Shown here one piece after another: positions 1-7,348 of a DNA stretch of 41,219 bases. Origin of the DNA: JBFMFR01 sp040752025 (GTDB lineage: Bacteria > Chloroflexota > Anaerolineae > Anaerolineales > UBA4823); the NCBI GenBank assembly GCA_040752025.1, contig JBFMFR010000061.1, forward strand, positions 1 through 41,219, read 5' to 3'. The notes beneath the pieces are model-generated. The model did no database searches. It was not told the origin of the DNA and worked only from the letters and a program-made list of their open reading frames with translations. How positions within the stretch are numbered: the first letter of the stretch is position 1; each line of letters begins with the position of its first letter. Both the position numbers and the translations under genes were made by a program.

Positions 1-2
1 CA

Positions 3-119
3 AAAGTGTATGCCCGCTTGCAAGCAGTGATTTCCACTTGCCGCAAACAAGGTCGCAATGTCTTTGTCACCTTGCGTGACTTGTTCGCTCACCAGCCTGT
101 TTCCTTACTCACTGGGTAG
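3..119 (+). pseudogene. 3' end of an IS66-like transposase (partial, cut by window edge)
   Basis: An open frame enters from the left edge and ends in TAG at 117-119, giving 38 residues that include ARLQAVISTCRKQGRNVF and end in SLLTG. The VISTCRxQGRNVF pattern is typical of the C-terminus of IS66-family transposases, which are DDE enzymes for DNA cut-and-paste or copy transposition. Only the tail is visible, so it cannot be said whether the element is intact. No clear terminal inverted repeat was recognised in the next 250 bases. Family assignment rests on this one motif. Confidence 0.55.
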
Positions 120-377
120 GTAGTTACCGTACATGAAGGAAATCCTTTCTTCAATAGAAATGGTGGCTGAACCGGCATAGCGCTGTCTTCGCGCGTGCGC
201 CCGTTCCAGAAAATTTCTCTTTAGAGAGAATGACTATCCGTAAGTATACCCGAGAATTCGAAGATTGGCAACAGGGTCAACCGGAAATTCGGGTTATCAT
301 TGCTGGTGATCCGGAAGCGAGCAGCCTTCTACGTACCACCGTGGCGGCAAACAGGCAGACCTGCCCCTATGGTCAGG
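120..377. other. Intergenic stretch between transposase tail and membrane-protein gene
   Basis: About 260 bases without a convincing gene. A short hairpin (TTCTCT at 215-220, AGAGAA at 225-230) lies near the middle. An ATG at 230 opens a frame that looks protein-like for about 40 codons but then runs antisense through the next gene. It may be a fragment left by the insertion event, but no family was recognised. Confidence 0.4.
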
Positions 378-1070
378 CTACCTGGTTTGCGGCGCGGGAT
401 GTTTACGGGCTGCGACCCGGGCGGCGCCGGCGATGCGGGGCGCTAAGAACAGCCCTGCGCCCAGCAGCAGGCAGGCTAACCCGGCGGCGGTCATCGAAAC
501 GTTGAAGGCATCAGCGTAATTCACCCCGTTCCAGGTGTGGGTGGGGGCCATGCTGTATTGGATGGTGAGCGCCAGCAGGCCGAGCAGGATGGCTGCCGCG
601 CCGCCCGCCGTTCGATTGGATTGGGCGCTGCCCCGGCTGAAGTTCACACCCTGCCAGATAGCCGGGATGCGAAACAGCAGGAAGAGCACCAGGGTCAGGA
701 CGGTCGTGTACACTACGGCGTCCACGGGCATGGATTTGCCGCGCAAAGCCCGCGAGACGGCGATGTGGAGCACGCCAATCGCCGCGCCGGCGAGCAGCAC
801 GTACAGCGCCTGGCGATAGGCCCGGTCGGCGCCTTTGATCAGCAGGACCGTGGCGCGGATGCCCCACACGCCGAGGGCGATGCCCGTCAAAACAAAGAGG
901 ATGTACAGCCACTGGAGCGGCGCCAGGGCTTTCATGCTGTCATAGCGGGCGGGCGCCAGCGCCACGCAGGTTGTGCCAACGCCGCCGAGCAGGGTAAAAC
1001 CGCTCGTCAGTCCCATCAGGAGGATGCCGATGAAGCGCAGGAATTTTGCGAAGAAGTGATTGGTGGACAT
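378..1070 (-). CDS. Multi-span integral membrane protein, unknown function
   Basis: The 230-residue product has about six hydrophobic segments (roughly residues 12-34, 52-76, 86-108, 118-136, 154-170 and 189-210) and a basic C-terminal tail. No catalytic motif was recognised. The ATG at 1070 is preceded by AAAGGGA. It is the last gene of the minus-strand run that includes heme O synthase and the heme-copper-oxidase-like subunit, so a role in assembling or supporting that membrane enzyme is possible. This is inferred from position only. The coding call is good because the frame is long, hydrophobic and tightly packed with its neighbour; the function is unknown. Confidence 0.7.
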   Translation of the reverse strand: MSTNHFFAKFLRFIGILLMGLTSGFTLLGGVGTTCVALAPARYDSMKALAPLQWLYILFVLTGIALGVWGIRATVLLIKGADRAYRQALYVLLAGAAIGVLHIAVSRALRGKSMPVDAVVYTTVLTLVLFLLFRIPAIWQGVNFSRGSAQSNRTAGGAAAILLGLLALTIQYSMAPTHTWNGVNYADAFNVSMTAAGLACLLLGAGLFLAPRIAGAARVAARKHPAPQTR

Positions 1071-1102
1071 GGCTTTTCCCTTTCAGATTTTTTAGTCGAT
1101 GC

Positions 1103-1708
1103 TTATCCAAACTTGAAGCCGAGCACGAAGCAGATGGTCATCAGCAGCAGCAAACCCGGCAGGATTTTGAGGATGGTTTCCCGCGACAGGATGGGTTTGC
1201 CGGCTTTCAGGAAGGAGAGCAGCAGGCCGCCCACCCCGATCAGCGCGCCGCCGGTGCCGACGAGCGCAAAAGCCGGCCGCAGCGCCCCCTGGAGTGCGAG
1301 CACGACCGGCAGCAGGAAGATTATTAGCCCCGCCACGCCGTGCACCAGCGCCAGCACCAGCGCCGGCAGGCGGTTGTGCTGGCGCATCGAGCGGGTGATG
1401 AGGATCGCCAGGAAGCCGGCGGCGGCGAAGACGGCGTAGGCGGCGTGCAGCCAGGCGAGGTGCTGCCACACCAGGCCGAGCGACAGCGCCAGCGGGATGA
1501 TCGTCGAGACCACCACCACGATAGGCGCATCCAGCGCCTCGAAGCCGAAGATGATGAGCAGCAGCCCGGCGATCAGCAGAACGCCAAAGGCGATGGTGTA
1601 GGCCAGCGTGGGCGGTGTGGGCAGGCCGTCGATGCCGATGGCGATCTGGTAGGCGGCCAGTAAGCCGGTGACCAGCAGCAGGACACGATCCAGGGGCGTC
1701 ATTCTCAT
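1103..1708 (-). CDS. Polytopic membrane protein, paralogue of the product at 4989-5594
   Basis: A 201-residue protein with six or seven hydrophobic segments and almost no soluble part. It shares clear similarity with the protein encoded at 4989-5594: LLLTGLLAAY-like N-terminus, HGVAGLIIFL in the middle, a glycine-rich GxGGxLIGxGG stretch, and an LLLLMTxxFxLGF ending. The pair therefore arose by duplication and flanks the oxidase-like gene, the NirV-like gene and ctaB. The start ATG at 1708 lies four bases past the ctaB stop, indicating one transcript. No enzyme motif was seen. A subunit or assembly role for the neighbouring membrane complex is inferred. Confidence 0.75.
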   Translation of the reverse strand: MRMTPLDRVLLLVTGLLAAYQIAIGIDGLPTPPTLAYTIAFGVLLIAGLLLIIFGFEALDAPIVVVVSTIIPLALSLGLVWQHLAWLHAAYAVFAAAGFLAILITRSMRQHNRLPALVLALVHGVAGLIIFLLPVVLALQGALRPAFALVGTGGALIGVGGLLLSFLKAGKPILSRETILKILPGLLLLMTICFVLGFKFG

Positions 1709-1712
1709 GGGA

Positions 1713-2576
1713 TTAGATCACTGCAATCACCACCAGGATCATGGCTGCCAGCATGTACACCGAGGCGTATTTGAACAGGCCGAAGCTGGCGCGTTCCGAT
1801 GGCCTGACTGTTACGGCCACGGCCATGCTGAGCAAGCCGGCCGACAGCACGCCCAGCAAGCGCAGGAAGCCCCATTGCATGCCGATGTTCCAGGCAGCCA
1901 GTCCCATCGCCAGGGCGGCCAGGAGGCTGGAAATGGCGATCGTGGCCCGCGTAAAGCCAAACCCGTAGGTGGATGGGAAGGTGGGCACACCGGCGGCTTT
2001 GTAGTCGTCGAAGTAGCGCAGATTGAAAGTCAGGATATGGGTCGGGATCCAAAACAGGATACCGAGGGCAAGCAGGATGCCAATTGCATCTACCTGGCCC
2101 AGGCCCAGGGCGCGCCCGGCCAAAATGGGCATGCCGCCTGAAACGCCGCCCCACACGATGCTCCAGGGTGTGCGGCGCTTGAGCCAGATAGTATAGATGA
2201 CCACGTCGAAGAACAGCCCGGCAAAGATGATCAGGCCAAACAGGGCATCGAGGGCGGCGGCCAGGCCCACACCGGACAGCGAGAGCGCCAGCCCGACTCG
2301 CAGCGCTTCGGCAGGGTCGATCTTGCCAGAGGCCAATGGGCGCTGCTGCGTGCGGCCCATCCTGGCGTCGATATCGCGATCCCACCACATATTGAGGAGG
2401 GTGCTGCCGCTGATGGAAGCGACCAGGCTGAGAAACAGCCCTGCCAGGGTGGGCAGGTTGAAGATCGGGCAGCGGGCGCTCATGTAGCCCGCCATGCCGG
2501 TCGAGACGAGCAGGCCGGTTTGCAGGCTTTTGATCAGCGGCCAATACAGGCGCAGTTTGGTGGTAGCAGCATTCAC
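1713..2576 (-). CDS. ctaB: Protoheme IX farnesyltransferase (heme O synthase)
   Basis: This UbiA-superfamily prenyltransferase adds a farnesyl group to protoheme to make heme O for heme-copper oxidases, in the cytoplasmic membrane. The first Asp-rich motif is visible as NMWWDRDID (NxxxDxxxD pattern), followed by RTQQRPLASG. The second region has YFDDYKAAGVPTFP, which matches the CtaB signature (compare the usual DDYxxAGxPMLP). About eight or nine membrane segments fill the 287 residues, a normal family length. I chose the GTG at 2576 because TTAGGAGA lies seven bases upstream. The frame could extend to a TTG at 2597 but that has no better site. Its presence next to the oxidase-like gene suggests that enzyme carries a heme O or heme A type cofactor. 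Confidence 0.9.
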   Translation of the reverse strand: MNAATTKLRLYWPLIKSLQTGLLVSTGMAGYMSARCPIFNLPTLAGLFLSLVASISGSTLLNMWWDRDIDARMGRTQQRPLASGKIDPAEALRVGLALSLSGVGLAAALDALFGLIIFAGLFFDVVIYTIWLKRRTPWSIVWGGVSGGMPILAGRALGLGQVDAIGILLALGILFWIPTHILTFNLRYFDDYKAAGVPTFPSTYGFGFTRATIAISSLLAALAMGLAAWNIGMQWGFLRLLGVLSAGLLSMAVAVTVRPSERASFGLFKYASVYMLAAMILVVIAVI

Positions 2577-2615
2577 GGTGCTTCTCCTAAGACTCAACCT
2601 ACAGGCGGGCGTGCT

Positions 2616-3506
2616 TCAGCGTGCACAGCGGAAGCCCACCCCGGGGCTGAAATAGGTTGGCGTGGCATTGTTGCGCACCCACAGGCGCAGGTCCATCTCG
2701 TAGGTGTCCTTCGAGCCGCCGCGCAGGAAGCGGTAGTGCATGCCTTCGTACACATCCCCGGTCCACTGCCAGACATTGCCGGCCATGTCGTACAGGCCGT
2801 AGGGCGAGGCGGAAGCGAGCGTGGCGTAACCGTCGTGGGTCTTGCCATTGTAGAATCCGACCGGGGTTGTGCGCGATCCGAAGGATTGCATATCTTCGAA
2901 TGGGTCGCGGCTGGCGTAGAAATTGGCGTTGGCGCGCTGGATTTCGAAGCCCCAGGGGTAGGGGCGTGCGTCTGCGCCGCGCCCGGCTTTCTCCCATTCC
3001 AGCTCGGTGGGCAACCGCCAGCCATAGTAGCCGCAGTAGCCCCAGGCCCCGAACCAGGAGACCATGCTCATCGGGTGATTCGCATAGCCTGGCTGGACGG
3101 TGAAGGTGCTGCCCTCCAGCTTCAAACGCTGCGAGGCGTCGTCCAGCGGGATGAAAATCCAATCGCCAGCCTGGATGCGCTCCTCGTGCTTGACGCCGTG
3201 GAACTCGTCGCCGGGGTAGAAGCCCACGATGCGCTCGCCGTCCACCTTCACGTAGCCGGCTGCCAGCGCCTCGTTCAGGAAGGCGGCGTACTGCGCCGCG
3301 GTCACGTCTGTGACCATCATCTCGTAGGCGGGAGTGGAGGCAAGTTCTTCGTGCTGACCAAAATAGAACTCTCCGGCAGGGATCTGCGCCCAGGCGTCCG
3401 GAGCCACGCCCGAATCGAAGGCCGGCAGGGGCGCGTTCAAATCCACCGGGGCGCACGAAGCCAGCAGGATTACCAGGAACAGGGCAGTGGGCAGCCAGGG
3501 CTTCAT
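2616..3506 (-). CDS. SUMF1/FGE-like (NirV-type) lipoprotein
   Basis: A 296-residue protein with a lipoprotein signal (hydrophobic run then LLASC near residue 18) and a formylglycine-generating-enzyme-like fold: VTDVTAAQYAAFLNEA early, a WRLPTELEWEKAGRG motif, YDMAGNVWQWTGDVY, a RGGS segment and the terminal VGFRCAR. True sulfatase-activating enzymes need a second cysteine near the end, and that arrangement is not seen here. The protein is more like NirV and other non-catalytic relatives found beside nitrite and nitric-oxide reductases. Its ATG overlaps the stop of the oxidase-like gene as ATGA, so the two are probably translationally coupled. The site AGGAGGT precedes it. An assembly role outside the membrane is inferred. 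Confidence 0.8.
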   Translation of the reverse strand: MKPWLPTALFLVILLASCAPVDLNAPLPAFDSGVAPDAWAQIPAGEFYFGQHEELASTPAYEMMVTDVTAAQYAAFLNEALAAGYVKVDGERIVGFYPGDEFHGVKHEERIQAGDWIFIPLDDASQRLKLEGSTFTVQPGYANHPMSMVSWFGAWGYCGYYGWRLPTELEWEKAGRGADARPYPWGFEIQRANANFYASRDPFEDMQSFGSRTTPVGFYNGKTHDGYATLASASPYGLYDMAGNVWQWTGDVYEGMHYRFLRGGSKDTYEMDLRLWVRNNATPTYFSPGVGFRCAR

Positions 3507-4978
3507 TCCGCCACCTCCTGTGAGAGTTCGTGAGACATTTCTTCCGTCCAGCGTCCTTTATTCTTGAACAGGTCGATCAGCCGCCAGACCATCACCACGG
3601 CGAGCAGCGCCAGCAGCATGCCCAGGCCGAAATCGATGCTGTACATCAGCGCATTGACCAGGGGTTGTTGTTCGGCCTCGGCGATGAACAGGCGCTTCAT
3701 CTCGAAGACGGTTACTGCCGCAAAGGCGATATCGGAAAGCACGATGATGCCCCAGCCGTACAGTTGGCGCAGCCGGCCTTTCAGCCCGATCATGTCGCCA
3801 TAGTAGAGCAGGATGATGGTGGCGATGATGGCGGAGAGCACGTGCCAGTGGCCGGTGAGCTCGATGCGCTCCTCGCGCGCCGGCCAGACGCGGAAGATCT
3901 CGTCCAGGCGGATCGCCATGAAGATGCCAATGCCGCTGGTGGTGAAGTTCATGAAGAGCATTTGCCAGGTCGGGCCGAACTTCAACGGGTCGCGCAGCAG
4001 GGCGCTCAGTTTCTGGCCGAAGCCGGGTTTCGGCAGGTGGGCCGTGCCGTCGCGGATCAGTTTGGCCCAACTCCAGATGAGCAGCAGCAGAGCGGCCAGC
4101 ATGGAGGGCGTGGCTCCCACGTAGATGATCATGTGGGCGACCGGCTCGAGCGGCGTTGCCACGCCCCACACGCCCAGGTTGAGCACGATCGTCCCCAAAA
4201 TCATCAGCGGCATGGCGATCTTGTGCAGCAGGCCCTTGAAGTTGAGCCAGCGGCCGATGATGAGGGTGAGCATGACGGCGATCAGCGCCAGCATGATGTG
4301 CAGGTGGCCGATGACGGAATACTGCATGGTGGTTTTTTCGGGGTAGCGGATGATGTTCTCGGCCAGGAAGGTTTCGAAGCCGTTGCCGAAAAACGAGCCA
4401 GGCACGGCGCCAAACAGGGCAGAGATCACCGTGGTCAGGGCGGTGGCAAAGAAGGCCGTGCGCTCCAGGTCCAGCCCCGAGCGGGTGCGGGCGTAGGCTG
4501 GATCCGGCTGGTAGTAGGCCTTGTTCCACGGCCACAGGGCAATCACCAGCAGCACGCCGGCAAAGAAGACCAGGCTCAGACCGGCGATGTACAGCCCGTG
4601 GAAAGCCCAGTTGTGCCCGAAGTAAGCGAAACCCAGGCCGAAGATCATGGCGAGCATGTAGCCCACGGTGATGGCAGCCCGGACGGCGATCTTGTAGAAG
4701 GGCGGCATCTTGAGCAGGCTGGTGATGATGTAGGTTTCGATAGCCACCACGGCCATGGCAATGGAATGGTACAGGATGATGATGCGCCCTTCTCGCTCGG
4801 CGGGAACCATGTCCATGCCCAGCAGCTTAACAACGAAATCGCGCACACCCAGCTCTGCCATTGGACCCGAGAGCATGCCCCATACGGCGGTGACGACGGC
4901 GATCATGGCTATCGCTACCAGGATCAAGCCTTTGGTGGAGCCAAACAGATAGTTGAAACGATCTTTAATCCATTGCAT
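3503..4978 (-). CDS. Heme-copper-oxidase-superfamily subunit I-like protein (possible NO reductase type)
   Basis: About 12 membrane segments in 491 residues. Counted from the ATG at 4978, histidines that fit the superfamily are H71 in helix II (YHSIAM), a helix X pair H377/H379 (TGHWHVL), H282 (VAHMII) and a pair H225/H227 (IGHLHIM). Spacing between these sites resembles that of canonical subunits I, but the adjacent His-His of helix VII is reduced to one His, and helix VI carries HxH. The substrate cannot be read from this. NO reductase-like or divergent oxidase are both possible. ctaB, a NirV-like protein and a Crp/Fnr regulator nearby support a respiratory role. The frame extends to 5017 but would then overlap the preceding gene, so I prefer 4978, ten bases past that stop. 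Confidence 0.7.
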   Translation of the reverse strand: MQWIKDRFNYLFGSTKGLILVAIAMIAVVTAVWGMLSGPMAELGVRDFVVKLLGMDMVPAEREGRIIILYHSIAMAVVAIETYIITSLLKMPPFYKIAVRAAITVGYMLAMIFGLGFAYFGHNWAFHGLYIAGLSLVFFAGVLLVIALWPWNKAYYQPDPAYARTRSGLDLERTAFFATALTTVISALFGAVPGSFFGNGFETFLAENIIRYPEKTTMQYSVIGHLHIMLALIAVMLTLIIGRWLNFKGLLHKIAMPLMILGTIVLNLGVWGVATPLEPVAHMIIYVGATPSMLAALLLLIWSWAKLIRDGTAHLPKPGFGQKLSALLRDPLKFGPTWQMLFMNFTTSGIGIFMAIRLDEIFRVWPAREERIELTGHWHVLSAIIATIILLYYGDMIGLKGRLRQLYGWGIIVLSDIAFAAVTVFEMKRLFIAEAEQQPLVNALMYSIDFGLGMLLALLAVVMVWRLIDLFKNKGRWTEEMSHELSQEVAE

Positions 4979-4988
4979 AGAGTTGGGT

Positions 4989-5594
4989 TCAACCTTTCCT
5001 GGTGAAGCCAAGCGCAAAGGCGCCCGTCATCAAGAGGAGCAGAGGCGTCAGGATCATCATGACGAAGGTGGGGCTGAAGAACAGCAACTGCGCCCCGACC
5101 GAAATGAAGGCCAGCGCGATCCCGCCCAGGCCGATGAGCATGCCGCCGATGCCCACCCAGAAGAAGCCCTTCGGGGCGCTCTTCGCAAAGAAGGGACCCA
5201 GGAAGATCACCAGCCCGGCGACGCCATGGAAGAGCGGCACAGCAATCTTTTTGAGCGTGTCCATGCCGGCAAGGCTGGTGATGGCGATCGCCAGGAAGCC
5301 GATGGCGGCAAACCACTTGAAATACTTCTTCCAGGAGGGATAGTACTCCTCGGCAACCCCCATCGAAATGCCGAGGGGGATCAGGCTGGCGACGGTCAGC
5401 ACGTAAGGCGAAGCCAGGATATCCAGCCCGAGGAAGATCAGCAGGAGCCCGGAAACCAGCAGCACGGCAAACCCCAGCAGGTAATAGAGGTTGTGCAGCG
5501 CTTTGTGCAGGTTGTAGCGTTTCCAGAAGGTCCAGCACAGGTAGGCGGCTAACAGACCGGTCAGTAGTAAGAACAGATTGTCAAGCGTGAACAT
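4989..5594 (-). CDS. Polytopic membrane protein, paralogue of the product at 1103-1708
   Basis: A 201-residue, six- to seven-span protein with the same landmarks as the 1103-1708 product (LLLTGLLAAY, FHGVAGLVIFLGPF, GIGGMLIGLGG, LLLLMTGAFALGF). The ATG at 5594 has an excellent AGGAGG five bases upstream. It is the first gene downstream of the promoter and TGTGA-N6-TCACA operator near 5640-5680 and directly precedes the oxidase-like gene. It is therefore likely made together with it under control of a Crp/Fnr-family protein. No cofactor-binding motif was recognised. It could be an accessory subunit; that is inferred from gene order. Confidence 0.8.
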   Translation of the reverse strand: MFTLDNLFLLLTGLLAAYLCWTFWKRYNLHKALHNLYYLLGFAVLLVSGLLLIFLGLDILASPYVLTVASLIPLGISMGVAEEYYPSWKKYFKWFAAIGFLAIAITSLAGMDTLKKIAVPLFHGVAGLVIFLGPFFAKSAPKGFFWVGIGGMLIGLGGIALAFISVGAQLLFFSPTFVMMILTPLLLLMTGAFALGFTRKG

Positions 5595-5636
5595 GGTATC
5601 CTCCTGAGATCAAAAAAATTGAGTGGTGATACGCAA

Positions 5637-5642
5637 ATCATA
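5637..5642 (-). promoter_or_regulatory. Promoter -10 (TATGAT) for the 4989-5594 gene and downstream operon
   Basis: On the minus strand TATGAT occurs with a 17-base spacer to a poor -35 (CATACA, 5660-5665). The expected start near 5630 puts the centre of the palindromic operator at 5661-5682 at about -41.5, the class II activator position. A weak -35 fits activator dependence. No start site has been mapped. Confidence 0.5.
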
Positions 5643-5660
5643 GCACAGGCTTCTTTGTAT

Positions 5661-5682
5661 GTATGTGACAAACATCACATAC
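5661..5682. promoter_or_regulatory. Crp/Fnr-family operator GTATGTGA-N6-TCACATAC
   Basis: A perfect eight-base inverted repeat around six bases, containing the exact TGTGA-N6-TCACA consensus bound by CRP-like regulators. It lies upstream of the membrane-protein, oxidase-like, NirV-like and ctaB genes. A Crp/Fnr-family regulator is encoded 1.7 kb away on the same strand (7349-8038) and is the natural candidate to bind it, although its recognition helix is not identical to CRP. Confidence 0.7.
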
Positions 5683-5696
5683 CGCTGTGCAAGAGA

Positions 5697-5743
5697 GCCT
5701 TGGCAGCAGCCTGCACACCACTTCGAATTTTTCGGGCCAAGGC
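5697..5743 (-). terminator. Inverted repeat just after the 5744-6541 gene
   Basis: GCCAAGGC (5736-5743) and GCCTTGGC (5697-5704) can form an eight-pair stem beginning directly after the stop codon of the gene ending at 5744. The loop is about 31 bases and no T-run follows, so it may be a weak terminator, an mRNA-end stabiliser or chance. Confidence 0.25.
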
Positions 5744-6541
5744 CTAATCGGCTGCATTCCATTGATCGAGCATTTTGCGCGCCCCCGGCAGCGCCAGGTA
5801 GATCACCAGGGCGGTGCTCAACAGCGGGGCGGGCAGGAACATGGAGAAACGATGTACCTCGAAAAGGGCGTTGTTGAGCCCCAGCGGGTAGCCAGCCAGC
5901 ATGGACATCACCCCGGCAAAGATGCCCACCGGGATAGCCCAGGATTTCTTCTTCAACACGGCGAAAATGAAGACCGCCCAGGCCGCCGCGCCCCACCAGC
6001 TTACCTGCTGCGCCATGACGTACATGCCGTTCCAGAAGGGGTTATCGTGTGAGGTGGTGTACTTGGCAATTGGAGCGACGCCGTCGATGAAGGTCAGAAC
6101 GTAAGCCAGGCCGGCGATAAAGGTCAGTGTGATGATCTTTTTGTGGATGCCGCCGATGAAGAGCATGCCGAACCACAAAATGGCCGCCAGGATAAAAACG
6201 ATCATGGTTGGCGTGGGCAGGTGGCTGTCCATGGCGGGGATCATCGGGAAGAAGCCCACCAGCAGTTGGATCGTCCCGGCGACTGCGCCCCAGAACCAGG
6301 CCCATTTCTCCTTGCGCAGGAAGCCGTACAGCACTGCTGCCCAGATGGCCCCGGTCGTGATGCCGAACCACCCCAGCACAGCGTAGGTGATGCGCACGGA
6401 GGTGGCCTCGTCCGTGCGCCCATCTACCAGCTTGGCGTCGATGACCAGGTTGTATTGGGCTGCGAGCAGGTAATAGAGGATCAAGGCGGTCAGGATGCCG
6501 GCAATGGCCAATACGGTTCCCAGTTTGGTGTTGTTTTTCAT
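5744..6541 (-). CDS. Multi-span membrane protein, unknown function
   Basis: A 265-residue protein with about eight hydrophobic segments, few charged loops and a short polar tail (QWNAAD). The ATG at 6541 follows AAGGAGAG at a good distance. No catalytic or metal-binding signature was recognised; histidines are few and not in conserved-looking pairs. It lies between the small membrane protein (6578-6853) and the operator-controlled promoter, in the same direction as the oxidase-like gene. A role in the same membrane system is inferred from context only. Confidence 0.7.
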   Translation of the reverse strand: MKNNTKLGTVLAIAGILTALILYYLLAAQYNLVIDAKLVDGRTDEATSVRITYAVLGWFGITTGAIWAAVLYGFLRKEKWAWFWGAVAGTIQLLVGFFPMIPAMDSHLPTPTMIVFILAAILWFGMLFIGGIHKKIITLTFIAGLAYVLTFIDGVAPIAKYTTSHDNPFWNGMYVMAQQVSWWGAAAWAVFIFAVLKKKSWAIPVGIFAGVMSMLAGYPLGLNNALFEVHRFSMFLPAPLLSTALVIYLALPGARKMLDQWNAAD

Positions 6542-6577
6542 TGTGTTCTCTCCTTTTTTCCGGATTTGCAGGTTGCG

Positions 6578-6853
6578 TTATTCCGCTGGAGCGGGTTGTT
6601 GGCTCCCCGAGGCAGAATCTTTTTTCTTCTTGCGCTGCCCCTTGACGATGTAAGGCAGCAGGAATAGATAAGCGCCGCTGATCGCCATAATCAGCATCAA
6701 GACAGACGGTATCTTATCCAGTTTTTCCCAGGTTGCGACCAGTTGGGGGTCACCTAAAAACTTGATCACTACTGCTATCGGGATTGCCAGCGCGGTGGGC
6801 ACGGCGATCCAGCGGTGGAATTTACGAAACCATTTGCTCAAAAACCTGGTCAT
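6578..6853 (-). CDS. Small two-span membrane protein
   Basis: A 91-residue protein with a basic N-terminus (RFLSKWFRKFHRW), two hydrophobic stretches (about residues 16-34 and 48-69) and a lysine-rich, then Ser/Gln/Pro-rich tail. Its ATG overlaps the stop of the BON-domain gene as ATGA, so translation is probably coupled. GAAAGGAAG precedes the start. Not recognised as a named family. The Lys-rich segment after the second span suggests a cytoplasmic C-terminus by the positive-inside rule. Confidence 0.65.
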   Translation of the reverse strand: MTRFLSKWFRKFHRWIAVPTALAIPIAVVIKFLGDPQLVATWEKLDKIPSVLMLIMAISGAYLFLLPYIVKGQRKKKKDSASGSQQPAPAE

Positions 6854-7152
6854 GCTTGCTTCCTTTCGGTGCTGGGTAGGTTGTCGCTTAAATTCAGGTT
6901 GACTGTGCGCGCCGGGCTGGGCGCGCCTGGGGTTTCGATGCGATTCACCACCCCGCGCACGCCAGGCACTTCCGCGGCGATTTCTTCGGCCGCGGCGCGC
7001 CTTTCCAGCGTATCCACTTTCCCTGCCAGGTGAACAATGCCGTTTAGCACGCCCAGGCGTAAACCGGCGATGGCGGTGCGCTCATCGGCCGCAAACGCAG
7101 CCAGGATGGCAGCGCGCAGGTTTTCGTCTGAGTTGGAAAGGGAAACGTGCAT
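6850..7152 (-). CDS. BON-domain protein
   Basis: About 100 residues from the ATG at 7152. One BON (OsmY/nodulation-type) domain is visible: NLRAAILAAFAADERT, then AGLRLGVLNGIVHLAGKVDT, RRAAAEEIAAEVPGVRGVVNRIE. The pattern of charged helix, short hydrophobic strands with G-V-L-G, and final V-x-G-V-x-x-V-x-N is typical. BON domains bind membranes or lipids. The frame stays open upstream to 7269 but the extra 39 residues do not look like a signal or domain, so the internal ATG is preferred. It heads the minus-strand run that includes the oxidase-like cluster. Confidence 0.75.
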   Translation of the reverse strand: MHVSLSNSDENLRAAILAAFAADERTAIAGLRLGVLNGIVHLAGKVDTLERRAAAEEIAAEVPGVRGVVNRIETPGAPSPARTVNLNLSDNLPSTERKQA

Positions 7153-7224
7153 GCCTGTCAATTGCCTCAATCTAATCGCGTTGTAATACTGATGCGAGTA
7201 TAGCCCCATCTCGCTGGCGAGCAT

Positions 7225-7238
7225 ACGACTTAAGTCGT
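7225..7238. promoter_or_regulatory. Perfect 14-base palindrome upstream of the BON gene (candidate operator)
   Basis: ACGACTTAAGTCGT is self-complementary over 14 bases and lies about 73 bases upstream of the BON-domain start, between that gene and the Crp/Fnr gene. The size and position suit a dimeric regulator. It differs from the TGTGA site at 5661-5682, so a different protein may bind. Confidence 0.35.
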
Positions 7239-7348
7239 GCGCGCTGGAATGAAAGGGAAAAGAGCGCAAAGCCTGGGAAGCGGAACATTCCCCCGGTGGC
7301 CGGTTTGCGCTTGGGGTGTGGTTGGAGAGGAGCGGTGGCTCGATCGCC

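Noticed and set aside
230..505. A 91-codon plus-strand frame after the transposase tail
   Set aside because: The second half runs antisense through a well-supported membrane-protein gene, and no family or good ribosome site was seen. Only its first ~40 codons look protein-like.
3530..5005. A long plus-strand frame opposite the oxidase-like gene
   Set aside because: It is rich in His, Gln, Asp and Arg, as antisense readings of membrane-protein genes are, and has no start site or family. The minus strand carries conserved motifs.
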